Shown here: in pieces, positions 1-9,568 of the stretch | Numbering within the stretch: the first letter of the stretch is position 1 | Layout of the letters: each line of letters opens with the position of its first letter | Assembly (NCBI RefSeq): GCF_002901705.1 | Contig: NZ_PPPV01000016.1 | Location: forward strand, 602,907-666,906 | DNA: 64,000 nucleotides | Direction of reading: 5' to 3' | Source: Staphylococcus lugdunensis | Lineage (GTDB): Bacteria; Bacillota; Bacilli; Staphylococcales; Staphylococcaceae | The notes under the pieces: model-generated | What the model was told of the DNA's origin: nothing | Database searches by the model: none | What the model saw: the letters and a program-made list of their open reading frames with translations, nothing else | Position numbers and translations under genes: made by a program

Positions 1-362
1 AACACGCTGGCCAAATCTTGTAATACTGTAAGATGTGACTGCCCATCTACTGCGCTAAGCACAAACACTAATGATGCATAATGTCCTTCCTCCGAAAAGT
101 TAACATGTTCCTTTAATTTAAGTAAGCTTAACCCTACCTCATTCACGTCACCATTTGGTCTAGCATGGGCGATGGCTATTTCGGGCGCAATGACAATATA
201 TGGTCCAAATTCATTGACACTATTAATCATGGCATCTACATAACCTTCATTGATAACATTTGCATTTATGAGTGGCTGTGCCGCTTCATGAATGGCAGTT
301 GACCAGTCTGTGGTAGATGTTTTGACTACTACTTTATCTTCTGTCAATAAATCTAATGTCAC
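1..362 (-). CDS. ulaC: PTS IIA component, ascorbate/UlaC type (partial)
   Basis: This is the N-terminal 120 residues of a PTS IIA protein that runs off the left edge of the window. It begins at a GTG (362-360) placed 8 bases after GGAGGAA. IIA proteins carry phosphate on a histidine from HPr to the IIB component; here the candidate is in EIAIAHARP, in the usual position for the mannitol/ascorbate IIA class. The regulator gene upstream on the same strand ends 15 bases before the start, so the two are probably cotranscribed. The substrate is not readable from this piece. Ascorbate-type is suggested by the staphylococcal arrangement regulator-IIA-IIB-IIC. Confidence 0.8.
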   Translation of the reverse strand, partial: MTLDLLTEDKVVVKTSTTDWSTAIHEAAQPLINANVINEGYVDAMINSVNEFGPYIVIAPEIAIAHARPNGDVNEVGLSLLKLKEHVNFSEEGHYASLVFVLSAVDGQSHLTVLQDLASV

Positions 363-377
363 CTTGCATTCCTCCTC

Positions 378-2318
378 TCAATCTAAATCGTCGATAAATC
401 TATGAACAACTTCAAGTTGCCCATCTAAAATATGTTGCCTGTCTTTGTCATTCGTAATCAGTGCACTAAGTTGCCCAAGTGCAGTGAGATGAAAAGTAGG
501 ATTTTTTGTTGCCAATACAATAACAATATGCACTGGGTCATAATGTTGATGTCCAAAACGCACGCCATGCTCAAAGTAACACATTGAAAATCCTGCATCT
601 TGAAGCACATGTGCCGTGCCTGCATGAACCAATGCAATATGTGGACTAATCACCATATATGGCCCAAATTTTTCTAACTGTGCAATCATCTCTTCAACAT
701 AGTCCTGCGCTACAATACCATCTTGTATTAATGCCGTTGTTGCATGTGCGATGGCTTCATTGCGCTGCATATGCTGTTGACACTTTTGAATGCGATGAAT
801 TGGCAACAACTGTCGTAACGTATAACCCTCTTGGTCAAGACGTTGCACCTTTTGTTCACGATGCGTATTGACGATGTGGTTTAATTTTTCTCTTGCCGCT
901 AAGCTAAGAAAAGGATCAACAATAATAACGGGAATCTGTGTTGCCTCACATGGAACTGTTGAAACGATGTAATCTATGCCCCGTGCTAACAATTGACTTT
1001 CATCAATTTGATATATCGAGTAAGCATCTAAAATATCAAATTCTGGATAAACATTGCGCAGCTTATTTTTTAATAATTGTGATGTGCCAATGCCTGAACC
1101 ACACAATAGTACAACTTTAATTTGATCTTGATGCTGGGCAATACGTTCAATACTTGACGCGAAATGAATCACGATAAAGGCAAGTTCATCTACCGTAAAT
1201 GTAATATCATAGGTCTGTTCTAACAACGTAATTTGGCTCTCAATGATTCCAACAAGCTGATGATATTGTTGATAAATCTCTTCTTGCAATGGATTTTGTT
1301 GACTCATTCGATATTTAAGTCGATGAAGCGCTGGTTTCATATGAAGCAATAAGTTATCAAATAACTTGTCATCCTTATGCATGTCAATGCCTATTTCAGC
1401 ACTGACTTGATAAATAAAACGTCGCAACACAGTTTCTAAACCTTCTTGCGTCCCCCGCATTTCTGCATTTGTCGAAACTTTTGACCCTAATAAATGCAGC
1501 GTGATAAAAATTGCTTCTGAATCTGGAAATTTAATATTAAATTGTCCTTCTAAGTTGTCTTTTAACTGTGATGCAATTTGAAACTGATACGTTTGTTTCA
1601 ATGTTTCAGCTTGTTCGCTTGGCACATCAAATGAAAACTTTCCCTTTAGCCTATGAATAGCGATAAGCACATGATATATCAATCCATCAATCGCACTTTG
1701 TACAAGATGATAATCCATTTGTGTCAATGTATGAATCACGGTGTTTCTCACTTTAGTCAATTCTTCATCCGTAAATATATCTAATGTGATGAATGGCGAC
1801 ATTGTTTTAAAATATACTTGAATTCTGTTAGCGTAGGCACTGCGGTAAGCTTCTTCATCCCCTGTAATCATAAAACCTTTATTTTTAATATAGGCTAATT
1901 CGAGTTGATATTGTGTTAACCAATGCTGAATCGCTTTCAAATCATTGACAATCGTTCGTCGTGATACAGCCATTGCTTGTGCCAAATCACTTGAAGTCAA
2001 CGGTTGTGATGTTTCGAATAATTTTAATATGATATTTAATACACGTTCATCTTTTGATAAGTGTACATCCGTATAAATAAGTTCATCATTTTTAGACAAC
2101 GTCTCTTGTAAATTGTGGATTCTAACTCCATATGATTTGTGTCGTTGTAACGTAAATTGTCTTTCTCGCTGTAGATCCTCAATATGTTCGAGGTCATATT
2201 GAATCGTACGTTGAGAGACGTCAAACATGGTTGCTAAATCTGCAATTGTAGTATATTGCTCTGATTTCACTAAAAGGTCAAAAATTTTACTTTGCCGATT
2301 ATTTAACAATTGTATCAA
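378..2318 (-). CDS. PRD-containing BglG/MtlR-type transcriptional regulator
   Basis: A 646-residue regulator of sugar PTS genes. The order seen is two N-terminal helix-turn-helix regions (about 1-60 and 90-140), two PRD domains (about 170-390), a IIB-like domain with a cysteine in VVLLCGSGIGTSQ (near residue 405), and a C-terminal IIA-like domain with the motif SPHIALVHAG. In this family PTS phosphorylation of PRD, IIB and IIA residues controls DNA binding. It lies directly upstream of the IIA gene it presumably controls. The start is uncertain: TTG at 2318 lies only 2 bases after GGAGG, and TTG at 2309 lies 11 bases after it. A cre site precedes the gene. Confidence 0.9.
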   Translation of the reverse strand: MIQLLNNRQSKIFDLLVKSEQYTTIADLATMFDVSQRTIQYDLEHIEDLQRERQFTLQRHKSYGVRIHNLQETLSKNDELIYTDVHLSKDERVLNIILKLFETSQPLTSSDLAQAMAVSRRTIVNDLKAIQHWLTQYQLELAYIKNKGFMITGDEEAYRSAYANRIQVYFKTMSPFITLDIFTDEELTKVRNTVIHTLTQMDYHLVQSAIDGLIYHVLIAIHRLKGKFSFDVPSEQAETLKQTYQFQIASQLKDNLEGQFNIKFPDSEAIFITLHLLGSKVSTNAEMRGTQEGLETVLRRFIYQVSAEIGIDMHKDDKLFDNLLLHMKPALHRLKYRMSQQNPLQEEIYQQYHQLVGIIESQITLLEQTYDITFTVDELAFIVIHFASSIERIAQHQDQIKVVLLCGSGIGTSQLLKNKLRNVYPEFDILDAYSIYQIDESQLLARGIDYIVSTVPCEATQIPVIIVDPFLSLAAREKLNHIVNTHREQKVQRLDQEGYTLRQLLPIHRIQKCQQHMQRNEAIAHATTALIQDGIVAQDYVEEMIAQLEKFGPYMVISPHIALVHAGTAHVLQDAGFSMCYFEHGVRFGHQHYDPVHIVIVLATKNPTFHLTALGQLSALITNDKDRQHILDGQLEVVHRFIDDLD

Positions 2319-2334
2319 CGCCTCCTTTTATAAT

Positions 2335-2348
2335 TGTAAGCGATTTCT
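2335..2348. promoter_or_regulatory. cre site (CcpA operator) before the PRD regulator
   Basis: TGTAAGCGATTTCT fits the catabolite-responsive element consensus and lies just upstream of the regulator start. Carbon catabolite repression of the locus is inferred. Confidence 0.6.
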
Positions 2349-2447
2349 TTAGTGAATAGGTGTGCAACTTATTTCGTTTTAAAATCCGCAAAATTTCATA
2401 GCTATAGCATAACATCATTTAACATATTTTCTCTTTATTTTAAAAAG

Positions 2448-2476
2448 TTGAAACAGCTGTCTCAACCTATTATAAT
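2448..2476 (+). promoter_or_regulatory. SigA promoter of the bile salt hydrolase-family gene
   Basis: The -35 box TTGAAA (2448-2453) and the -10 box TATAAT (2471-2476) are separated by 17 bases. The gene start is at 2520. Confidence 0.7.
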
Positions 2477-2491
2477 TGAAAATAATTCTCA
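2477..2491. promoter_or_regulatory. Fur/PerR-like box
   Basis: TGAAAATAATTCTCA is a 7-1-7 sequence close to the staphylococcal Fur/PerR consensus (TGATAAT-N-ATTATCA or TGAGAAT-N-ATTCTCA). It abuts the -10 box of the promoter before 2520, where a repressor would block transcription. Confidence 0.5.
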
Positions 2492-2519
2492 ATTAAATCT
2501 ATTGGAGGTTGTTGTAAAC

Positions 2520-3500
2520 ATGTGTACAGGCTTTACTTTCCAATCACATAATAATGAAGTTATTCTAGGAAGAACAATGGATTATGACTGGCCTTTAACT
2601 GGACATCCTGCCGTCCAGCCACGTCATTATGAATGGAAATCACGTGTCGATTATCAAGGACAAACGCTTTATGGCTTTGTTGGTACTGGCAGCGACATGG
2701 AAGGATTTATTTTTGGTGATGGTATGAATGAACACGGATTAGCCATCTCCACTCAGTACGATCGTGATTATTGCAGTTATGCCTCTCAGTGCCGTGACGA
2801 TGCTATGAACATTTCACAAAATGAAGTACTTACTTGGGTACTTGGCTACCATCAATCTATAGAAGAGTTATGTGCTCATGCGGATCAAGTTAACGTTGTA
2901 GCTGTAACTTTAAATGATATCAACGATGTACCACCATTACATTATCACGTTTCTGATGCTAGTGGTCGTACAGTCGAGTTAACATTTGACCAAGGACGTG
3001 TAGTCATTCATGACAATCCAATTGCTGTGTTGACGAATAATCCTGACTTAAATTGGCATTACGAAAATTTAAAAAACTATGTCGCAATCACACCTTATCG
3101 TCCTTCAGCCAAACAATTTAATGATGTCGAACTAACAACGCTTGGTAGTGAAGGTGGCACACGAGGTTTACCTGGCGGATTCACCTCTCCAGAGCGCTTT
3201 GTACGTGCAGCTTATCTTATACGTCATCTACAACCTTCTGATGACGATTATGCAGTTCTTGACGCCTTCAGAATTCTTGATGCTGTAAGCATTCCAAAAG
3301 GTGCCGTACGCTCACAAAATGACGATTTGCATTATACGTTATATCAAACCGTCTTTAATCTAACTTCACGCACGATGTTCGTCAAATATTATCAATCCAA
3401 TCAGATTATTGAATTATCACTAACTGAATCCTTGCTTAACCAGTCGCACTTACAACTATTCGAACCAATATCTGGCATATCAACCACTAAGCTAAATTAA
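2520..3500 (+). CDS. Choloylglycine (bile salt) hydrolase / penicillin V acylase family
   Basis: A 326-residue Ntn-hydrolase. The start is ATG 2520, 11 bases after TTGGAGG, because in this family the residue after the initiator Met must be the nucleophile: the protein begins MCTGF with Cys2. Other family residues are Arg18 and Asp21 (LGRTMDYD), the TNN asparagines at 173-174, and Arg226 (SPERF). Members hydrolyse amide bonds of conjugated bile salts or penicillin V in the cytoplasm; the sequence does not settle which. Frame upstream of 2520 is open, but such an extension would bury the nucleophile. A good promoter overlapped by a Fur/PerR-like box precedes it. It converges on the MFS gene. 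Confidence 0.88.
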   Translation: MCTGFTFQSHNNEVILGRTMDYDWPLTGHPAVQPRHYEWKSRVDYQGQTLYGFVGTGSDMEGFIFGDGMNEHGLAISTQYDRDYCSYASQCRDDAMNISQNEVLTWVLGYHQSIEELCAHADQVNVVAVTLNDINDVPPLHYHVSDASGRTVELTFDQGRVVIHDNPIAVLTNNPDLNWHYENLKNYVAITPYRPSAKQFNDVELTTLGSEGGTRGLPGGFTSPERFVRAAYLIRHLQPSDDDYAVLDAFRILDAVSIPKGAVRSQNDDLHYTLYQTVFNLTSRTMFVKYYQSNQIIELSLTESLLNQSHLQLFEPISGISTTKLN

Positions 3501-3529
3501 GCACACAGTTTTAGCATAAATATAAAAGA

Positions 3530-3569
3530 AGCACAAAGACGATTTTTAATGTCAAATCATCTTTGTGCT
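3530..3569. terminator. Bidirectional terminator, repeat family A
   Basis: Hairpin with AGCACAAAGA and its complement TCTTTGTGCT at the two ends, between two convergent genes. Sister copies lie at 14601-14640 and 52532-52571. Confidence 0.75.
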
Positions 3570-3617
3570 ATTATTTTGTTATTGATATCTCATCCAGAAA
3601 TGATTTAAAATCGAATT

Positions 3618-4991
3618 TTAAGCTTTTACATTGCGCGGTATCAATACAAAGGCTGAAATAACACCTAAAATCATCACAATGGCACCTGCAATAAACGAAA
3701 CCATAGCTGCCGTTTCAACTGTATAGAATTGCAAACATACAGTAAATATGGTCGTATTAAAGGCAATGCCGAATGCACCACCAAGCGTCGCACCCATTTT
3801 ATAAAGTCCTGTAGCAAAGCTTACTTTGTGCTCTGGCATATTAAAAATCGCAATTGTCAATCCTGGCGTTGCAACTAAGCCATTGCCGATAGCACAAATC
3901 ACGTAAGCAATTGTTACAATCGCAATATACAAATGTGTCGTTAACGATGTCATACTAATCAGCATAATACCTAATGTTGGGAATAATGGACCGGCGATTA
4001 ACATACTTTTACCGCCATAGCGTTTAATCGCAAGTTCACCTAAACGAATCATCGCAATTGCCATAATCGTATAAGGTACTATTACCAAGCCTGTTTGCAT
4101 TTCAGTCAATCCGAGTTGCTTTTGGGCATAAACATTAAAGACAACCGTTGTTCCTGTCCCTGTATTAACCACAAAATTATTAATTGTTGATCCTAAAAAA
4201 GCTCTGTTTTTGATAATTGAAAAATCGATGAATGGTACTTTTTGTCGTTTTTCATATAAATAAAAAATAATGAGCGCCATAATCATTACAACTACAAGTG
4301 TGATAGTAAATGTACCTATCCCATAGTTAAACCCTTGTGTCATTAATATCATTAAAGCAGCAATAAACACCCCAAAAATGAACATACCAACATAATCAAA
4401 TGGCTGATGATTACGTTCTGCACGAGGCACCTCTTGTTTATTCTTTAATATCCATAAAGCAACCACAGATAAAATAATAGATAAAACGAAAATACTTTGC
4501 CAATGTAAGTATTGTGATATTGTCCCACCAATATATGAAGCAAAACCAATCCCCCCAACAGTGGCAATCATCAAATAACTATATGCTTTACGTAACGTTT
4601 CCCCACTAAAACGATCCGTCACTAAGCCAATCGTAGACGGTAATAGTACCGCTGCAGATAAACCTTGAAATATACGACCAATAATCAGAAATGCTGTTAA
4701 ATGGGTACTAATTAAACATATACAGCCAATAATACTTAACATCAGCCCCAATTTAGTCATTTTTAAGTTTCCAACTTTATCCGCAACATCACCTGCACCA
4801 ACCATAAAAATCCCTGTGACAAACGCAACAATACTAATAGATAAGTTTAATGTCGTATCCACTGCTCCAAAAGTATGTTGTACGCTTGCACCTATATTAA
4901 TAAATGACTGGGCAAACATCCAATATGTTAACACTGCCAAACATGCAGCGAGTACTAGACTTAAATCAAATTTATGGTCTTTGATAGACAC
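3618..4991 (-). CDS. MFS multidrug efflux transporter, QacA/NorB (DHA2) type
   Basis: A 457-residue membrane protein with about 14 predicted transmembrane segments. The MFS motif A region is FMVGAGDVADKVG, after the second segment. The N-terminal stretch AVLTYWMFAQSFINI resembles the start of NorB/NorC-type pumps. The start chosen is GTG 4991, 8 bases after AAAGGAG; the in-frame GTG at 5000 overlaps that ribosome binding site. The protein is expected to export drugs or small toxic molecules using the proton gradient; the substrate is unknown. A Fur-like box lies 39 bases upstream of the start. It faces the bile-salt-hydrolase-family gene. Confidence 0.85.
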   Translation of the reverse strand: MSIKDHKFDLSLVLAACLAVLTYWMFAQSFINIGASVQHTFGAVDTTLNLSISIVAFVTGIFMVGAGDVADKVGNLKMTKLGLMLSIIGCICLISTHLTAFLIIGRIFQGLSAAVLLPSTIGLVTDRFSGETLRKAYSYLMIATVGGIGFASYIGGTISQYLHWQSIFVLSIILSVVALWILKNKQEVPRAERNHQPFDYVGMFIFGVFIAALMILMTQGFNYGIGTFTITLVVVMIMALIIFYLYEKRQKVPFIDFSIIKNRAFLGSTINNFVVNTGTGTTVVFNVYAQKQLGLTEMQTGLVIVPYTIMAIAMIRLGELAIKRYGGKSMLIAGPLFPTLGIMLISMTSLTTHLYIAIVTIAYVICAIGNGLVATPGLTIAIFNMPEHKVSFATGLYKMGATLGGAFGIAFNTTIFTVCLQFYTVETAAMVSFIAGAIVMILGVISAFVLIPRNVKA

Positions 4992-5029
4992 ATCATTCAC
5001 TCCTTTAACATTCTAAGGTCAATTCCTAT

Positions 5030-5044
5030 TGAGAATAATTATCA
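5030..5044. promoter_or_regulatory. Fur-like box before the MFS gene
   Basis: TGAGAATAATTATCA matches the 7-1-7 Fur consensus TGATAAT-N-ATTATCA with one mismatch. It is the second such box flanking the convergent pair 2520-4991. Confidence 0.55.
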
Positions 5045-5275
5045 ATTAACCATTCGTTATTATATCATGCTTCAGCTTGCAACACTATACGAATAATGAC
5101 TTTTCTAATTAACGACTTCACCAAACAAATCGCATAGGTATTTTATTTACTGCTAAAATTTATTTTTTCAATTCTTTATTCATCATAAATGTAATTCATT
5201 TTATTTTTTAGTTATGCTAATATTAAGAAAATTGCAGTATATATATGCAATGATTATTTGTTAAGGAGGATTATT

Positions 5276-5992
5276 ATGGAATGGCTTAAATTGATTGGGA
5301 TATTAATTATTATTTTGGGATTTTTATTTAAGTTTGATACGATTGCGGTTATTCTTGTAGCAGCATTAATTACTGGTCTTGTATCTGGCTTAGATTTCAC
5401 AGAGGTTTTGTCTATTCTAGGCAAGGCTTTCGTTGACAACCGTTTAGTTACACTCTTCATGTTGACATTGCCTATGGTTGGTTTGATTGAACGTTTTGGC
5501 TTAAAACAACAAGCTTCTAAATTAATCAGTAATGTGAAACGCGTCACCGCTGGAAGGCTACTTACACTCTATTTAATTATTCGAGAGATTGCAGGCATCG
5601 CATCCATTCGTGTTGGTGGGCATCCTCAATTTGTGCGTCCACTTATCAATCCTATGGTACAAGGTGCTTTACGTACACGTTATAATCTTACTGATGCTAC
5701 GATTGATGCCAAAGATATTGAAAAGCTTAAAGCTGAAGCATCAGCAATGGAAAACTATGGGAACTTCTTCGGCCAAAATTTATTTGTTGGGGCTGCTGGG
5801 GTCTTGTTGATGGTTGGAACATTTAGCTCATTACATATTAAAGTAAACGCCATCGACTTAGTTCTTGCATCAATTCCAGTAGCAGTTATTACATTACTGC
5901 TTATATGGATTAAAAACATGATGTTAGATCGTTATTTCAATAAAAAATATGGTCGCAACGAGGTGAAAACACATGAGTCAAACAACAATTAA
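5276..5992 (+). CDS. DUF969 family protein, putative 5-oxoproline transporter subunit
   Basis: A 238-residue membrane protein. The start is ATG 5276 after AAGGAGG (5263-5269). It has an N-terminal pair of hydrophobic helices, a central conserved part (REIAGIASIRVGGHPQFVRP) and further C-terminal helices. DUF969 and DUF979 proteins are always neighbours and are annotated as a 5-oxoproline transporter, mainly from clustering with 5-oxoproline genes. The pyroglutamyl peptidase gene downstream fits that. The stop overlaps the next start by 20 bases, so translation is coupled. Confidence 0.85.
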   Translation: MEWLKLIGILIIILGFLFKFDTIAVILVAALITGLVSGLDFTEVLSILGKAFVDNRLVTLFMLTLPMVGLIERFGLKQQASKLISNVKRVTAGRLLTLYLIIREIAGIASIRVGGHPQFVRPLINPMVQGALRTRYNLTDATIDAKDIEKLKAEASAMENYGNFFGQNLFVGAAGVLLMVGTFSSLHIKVNAIDLVLASIPVAVITLLLIWIKNMMLDRYFNKKYGRNEVKTHESNNN

Positions 5993-6899
5993 CCACATTC
6001 TTGAATTTTTTTATATTTTAATTGGACTACAATTTTTATATACTGCTTATCGTGCTTTAAGAGCTACTGATAAACAAAAACGAATTGGGACTGCACTATT
6101 TTGGACTATATTAGCTATACTTTTTATTGCTGGTCCTTATATTCCAAATGCACTTAATGGTGCGCTCGTATTATGTATGGGTGCATTAACACTCTTTAAA
6201 CAAGTCCAAATTAAAAACATTATCGATGTCACTGAGAAAGAAGCTGAACGAGGATCTGACCGTTATGGTAATAAATTATTTATTCCTGCAGTGGCCTTAG
6301 CCGTTATTGCAGTTGTTGTTTCAAACTGGACGCCTTTAGGTGGTGCCATTGGCTTAGGTATTTCATCAGTACTCGGTTTAATCGCCGCTGTATGGATTAT
6401 TAGACCAAAATTACACTACATCCTGTATGATAGCGATCGTTTGACACAACAAGTTGGTACTACAGGTATATTGCCGCAATTTTTAGCAGCATTAGGTGTT
6501 CTCTTTACTGCTAGTGGGGTAGGCCAAGTCATTTCTAAGGGTATTTCATCATTTTTACCTGAAGGCAATCATTTTATCGGTGCTATCGCTTATATCTTAG
6601 GTATGGTGATCTTCACTATATTGATGGGTAATGCTTTTGCAGCATTCACTGTCATTACTGCAAGTATTGGTATTCCTTTTGTCATTGCACAAGGTGGCGA
6701 TCCAGTGATTGCAGGTGCCTTAGCGATGACTGGTGGATTTTGTGGAACTTTATTAACACCAATGGCTGCTAACTTTAACACGTTACCTGTCGCTTTGCTT
6801 GAAATGAAACATGAATTTGGCGTCATTAAAGCACAAGCACCAATTGCTATCGCGCTAATTATTGTTCATATTGCATTAATGTATTTCTGGGCATTCTAA
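5973..6899 (+). CDS. DUF979 family protein, putative 5-oxoproline transporter subunit
   Basis: A 308-residue membrane protein with about nine hydrophobic segments, starting at ATG 5973 inside the end of the DUF969 gene. The C-terminal part has the motif [20 protein letters not shown] typical of the family. It is probably the larger transport subunit acting with the DUF969 protein. The pcp gene follows after 44 bases, so the three genes look like one operon for uptake and release of pyroglutamate. Confidence 0.85.
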   Translation: MSQTTINHILEFFYILIGLQFLYTAYRALRATDKQKRIGTALFWTILAILFIAGPYIPNALNGALVLCMGALTLFKQVQIKNIIDVTEKEAERGSDRYGNKLFIPAVALAVIAVVVSNWTPLGGAIGLGISSVLGLIAAVWIIRPKLHYILYDSDRLTQQVGTTGILPQFLAALGVLFTASGVGQVISKGISSFLPEGNHFIGAIAYILGMVIFTILMGNAFAAFTVITASIGIPFVIAQGGDPVIAGALAMTGGFCGTLLTPMAANFNTLPVALLEMKHEFGVIKAQAPIAIALIIVHIALMYFWAF

Positions 6900-6943
6900 C
6901 TATAGACACGCATTCCGTAAAAATTTTAGGAGGTAATATATTT

Positions 6944-7582
6944 ATGGACATACTCGTTACAGCATTTGATCCCTTTGGTGGAGAAAAAATTAACCCCGCA
7001 TTAGAAGTCGTTAAACGTTTAGACACGAACATCGGTGCACATACTATTACTAAACTAGAAATACCGACAGTCTTTCATGAATCTAAAGATGTCATTGCAC
7101 AGAAATTAGCACAACAACATTTTGATGCCGTATTAGCTATTGGACAAGCCGGTGGACGTTTTGAAATCACACCAGAACGTGTCGGTATTAATATCGATGA
7201 TGCACGTATCGCTGATAACAAAGGTAATCAACCTATTGATGTAGCGATTCAGCCTGATGGTGCACCTGCATACTTCTCAAATTTGCCTGTTAAAACAATG
7301 ACAGAAGCGATTAAAGCTGAAGGTATTCCAGCAAAATTATCAAACACTGCTGGCACGTTTGTCTGCAACCACGTTCTATATCAACTTGGTTATCTTGCTG
7401 ATACACAATTTACAGGTCTTTTATTTGGTTTTATCCATGTTCCTTTTATTCCTGAACAAGTAACAACTAAACCTGAAACACCTTCCATGTCAATAGACAC
7501 AATGACAAAGGGCTTAACTGCTGCCATAAAAGCGATATCTTATGGTGATGACCAAAAAATCGCCTTAGGTGAGACACATTAA
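6944..7582 (+). CDS. pcp: Pyrrolidone-carboxylate peptidase (pyroglutamyl peptidase I)
   Basis: A 212-residue cytoplasmic cysteine peptidase of family C15 that removes N-terminal pyroglutamate from peptides. The catalytic triad is visible as Glu78 (TPERVGIN), Cys141 ([11 protein letters not shown]) and His165 (GFIHVPFIP). Length is normal. The start is ATG 6944 after AGGAGGT. It is the last gene of the DUF969-DUF979-pcp operon and is followed by a strong terminator. Confidence 0.95.
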   Translation: MDILVTAFDPFGGEKINPALEVVKRLDTNIGAHTITKLEIPTVFHESKDVIAQKLAQQHFDAVLAIGQAGGRFEITPERVGINIDDARIADNKGNQPIDVAIQPDGAPAYFSNLPVKTMTEAIKAEGIPAKLSNTAGTFVCNHVLYQLGYLADTQFTGLLFGFIHVPFIPEQVTTKPETPSMSIDTMTKGLTAAIKAISYGDDQKIALGETH

Positions 7583-7602
7583 AATATAGTTATTACATTT
7601 GT

Positions 7603-7642
7603 AAAGCCACAAAATGCTTTAAACAACACATTTTGTGGCTTT
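7603..7642 (+). terminator. Rho-independent terminator after pcp
   Basis: Perfect 14-bp stem, AAAGCCACAAAATG pairing with CATTTTGTGGCTTT, with a short loop. It lies between convergent genes and could serve both. Confidence 0.85.
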
Positions 7643-7663
7643 CATTTACTTTGTGATACAATA

Positions 7664-7677
7664 TGTAAACGTTTTAC
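7664..7677. promoter_or_regulatory. cre-like palindrome with no obvious promoter
   Basis: TGTAAACGTTTTAC is an excellent cre match, but it overlaps the 3' end of the CPBP gene that ends at 7674, between convergent genes. It may be fortuitous. Confidence 0.3.
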
Positions 7678-8321
7678 AAAAATGAAACGATAGTCGCTTC
7701 AACGTTAATACATATATGGATTAAAATAGGTACCTCTAAACGTTGTGTTTTTAAAAAAGCTACAACTAAGATGATTCCTGAAATACCATAGACAATCCAT
7801 TCTATAACATTAGATGGTCCATGAACTGCGGCAAAGGCAATGACTGAAACGATCCCCCCAACAATGGGAATTCGACGAAAAATCCCTTTAATTATGAAGG
7901 CACGAAAAATACACTCTTCTATAATTGGTCCTACAATCCCAATAGATAACAGTTGTAGTAACAATGGTACACCACTTAAATATGCATCTAATTCCTCTTG
8001 ATTTGCTGTCGTAGAAATAAAAAACATTGCAATATAATCACATACAATGGATATAATGACACCAACAACAACATAAACAAGGTGCCGCTTGGTTAGCTTA
8101 TTAAAATTAAAGACATGCAAATTGAATGCGTTCATTAAACCAAATATACCGACTAAAAAGGCTAGCGATAATAAATAATAGTAACCACTTTTTAAAAAAA
8201 GAAAATCTAATGATTCAGCTATAAAGAATAATATGATAAACATGATACTTTGTAATAACAATTTCCAATAATGTTTCGTCGATAATTGGTATTGATGAAG
8301 CGGTTGATGTGTCTCTATCAT
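7674..8321 (-). CDS. CPBP family intramembrane metalloprotease (CAAX protease-like)
   Basis: A 215-residue membrane protein. The start is ATG 8321 after AGAGGT; the frame is open further upstream without a better ribosome binding site. Family motifs are present: EECIFRAF (EExxxR), FAAVHG (FxxxH) and a C-terminal histidine segment (LIHICIN). Bacterial CPBP proteins are membrane proteases or bacteriocin-immunity/scaffold proteins; the substrate is unknown. It is divergent from a second CPBP gene at 8610, and a third lies at 10170. Confidence 0.82.
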   Translation of the reverse strand: MIETHQPLHQYQLSTKHYWKLLLQSIMFIILFFIAESLDFLFLKSGYYYLLSLAFLVGIFGLMNAFNLHVFNFNKLTKRHLVYVVVGVIISIVCDYIAMFFISTTANQEELDAYLSGVPLLLQLLSIGIVGPIIEECIFRAFIIKGIFRRIPIVGGIVSVIAFAAVHGPSNVIEWIVYGISGIILVVAFLKTQRLEVPILIHICINVEATIVSFL

Positions 8322-8609
8322 AATATTTACCTCTCTGTCTTTTATTATGAAACTCATTGTATTACTGTCATATTTCTTCACTAATACGTATATTTCAAAT
8401 ACTTTATAAGCAAACTTTATCGTGCTTTTAACACAAGCACAAGTTCTTACGAAACAATTTAAGCTAATTTTAAGCATCCTTTTTTTAAAATTCTTGTGAA
8501 GCACTATAACAACTTGTAGATGATGTCAATTATATGTTACATTACTCATGTAGATGCGCAATGTTGCATTGTTATGATTTCAAAATCAACATAAAAGGGT
8601 GGGTTTATA

Positions 8610-9410
8610 GTGAATGATTACCATACTTCAACAGAACAGCGCTACAACGAAACAAATAGCACGATAGAAAGCAGTACCAAAAATGTAAAACCTAGAGGTA
8701 ATATCATCCTAAATATTTTGATCTTTATTGGCTGGATGCTTTTATCACAAATGGTGATCTTAATAATTTTTGGAATCCTCAAGTTGTCTTCTATATTTAA
8801 TTCATTCAGCGGAGCAATACTTACATGCCTATTTATAGTTATAGCGACAATCATTACGTGGCTCATTAGACGTTATTACATACGCCATTCATATGAAGAA
8901 CGTCAGAAATTTAAACTAAAAGATATCGGTATTAATATTGGTTGGGCAGTATTGTTACGTGTTTTGGCACTGGCTTTTAGTTATTTGCTACATATCACAA
9001 CTGAATCGGGGCAAAGCGAAAATGACAAAATGCTATTAGGTGATGCGAATCATCAGATCTCAGATGCAAGTCAATTACCTCAAATTTTTCCATTTTTGAT
9101 GTTTATACTAACAATTAGTATACTCACGCCGTATCTTGAAGAGCTCATTTATAGAGGTATTTTTAAGGAAACATTATTTAGTCGTGCAGCTTTCTGGTTG
9201 CCATTAATCTTGTCATCCTTGATCTTTGCTTTACAACATAGCGTAACTGACATTATTTCAATATTAATGTTTATGTTTATGGGAATTATTTTTTATCTTG
9301 CTTATTCACGACGCGGTAATGTTCGAGATAGCATGATGGTTCATATGATTCATAATAGTACTACTGGTATTATCCTGCTCATAGGCTACTTCTATGTCTT
9401 ACTTCACTAG
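8610..9410 (+). CDS. CPBP family intramembrane metalloprotease
   Basis: A 266-residue membrane protein starting at GTG 8610, behind the G-rich AAAGGGTGGG. It has an N-terminal polar segment of about 30 residues, then several transmembrane helices. Motifs: EELIYRGIF, FALQHSV and HMIHNST, matching the three CPBP metal/catalytic motifs. A terminator follows at 9456. The function is probably membrane proteolysis or immunity; no bacteriocin-like partner is visible nearby. Confidence 0.82.
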   Translation: MNDYHTSTEQRYNETNSTIESSTKNVKPRGNIILNILIFIGWMLLSQMVILIIFGILKLSSIFNSFSGAILTCLFIVIATIITWLIRRYYIRHSYEERQKFKLKDIGINIGWAVLLRVLALAFSYLLHITTESGQSENDKMLLGDANHQISDASQLPQIFPFLMFILTISILTPYLEELIYRGIFKETLFSRAAFWLPLILSSLIFALQHSVTDIISILMFMFMGIIFYLAYSRRGNVRDSMMVHMIHNSTTGIILLIGYFYVLLH

Positions 9411-9455
9411 TCAGAAAAAGGCTATGACATAAAAAATAAACAGTTTCGCAGTATT

Positions 9456-9501
9456 AAAAAATGGCAATTTTCTTTGGATTTATATGAAAACTGCCATTTT
9501 T
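9456..9501 (+). terminator. Terminator after the CPBP gene
   Basis: Hairpin with AAAAATGGCA and TGCCATTTTT arms lying between two convergent genes. Confidence 0.8.
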
Positions 9502-9568
9502 ATATGCTTTTATTTTTATTCAATTAATTCAAGACAATACAACTAAAGCACGTGGCTACTCTGTTTAA

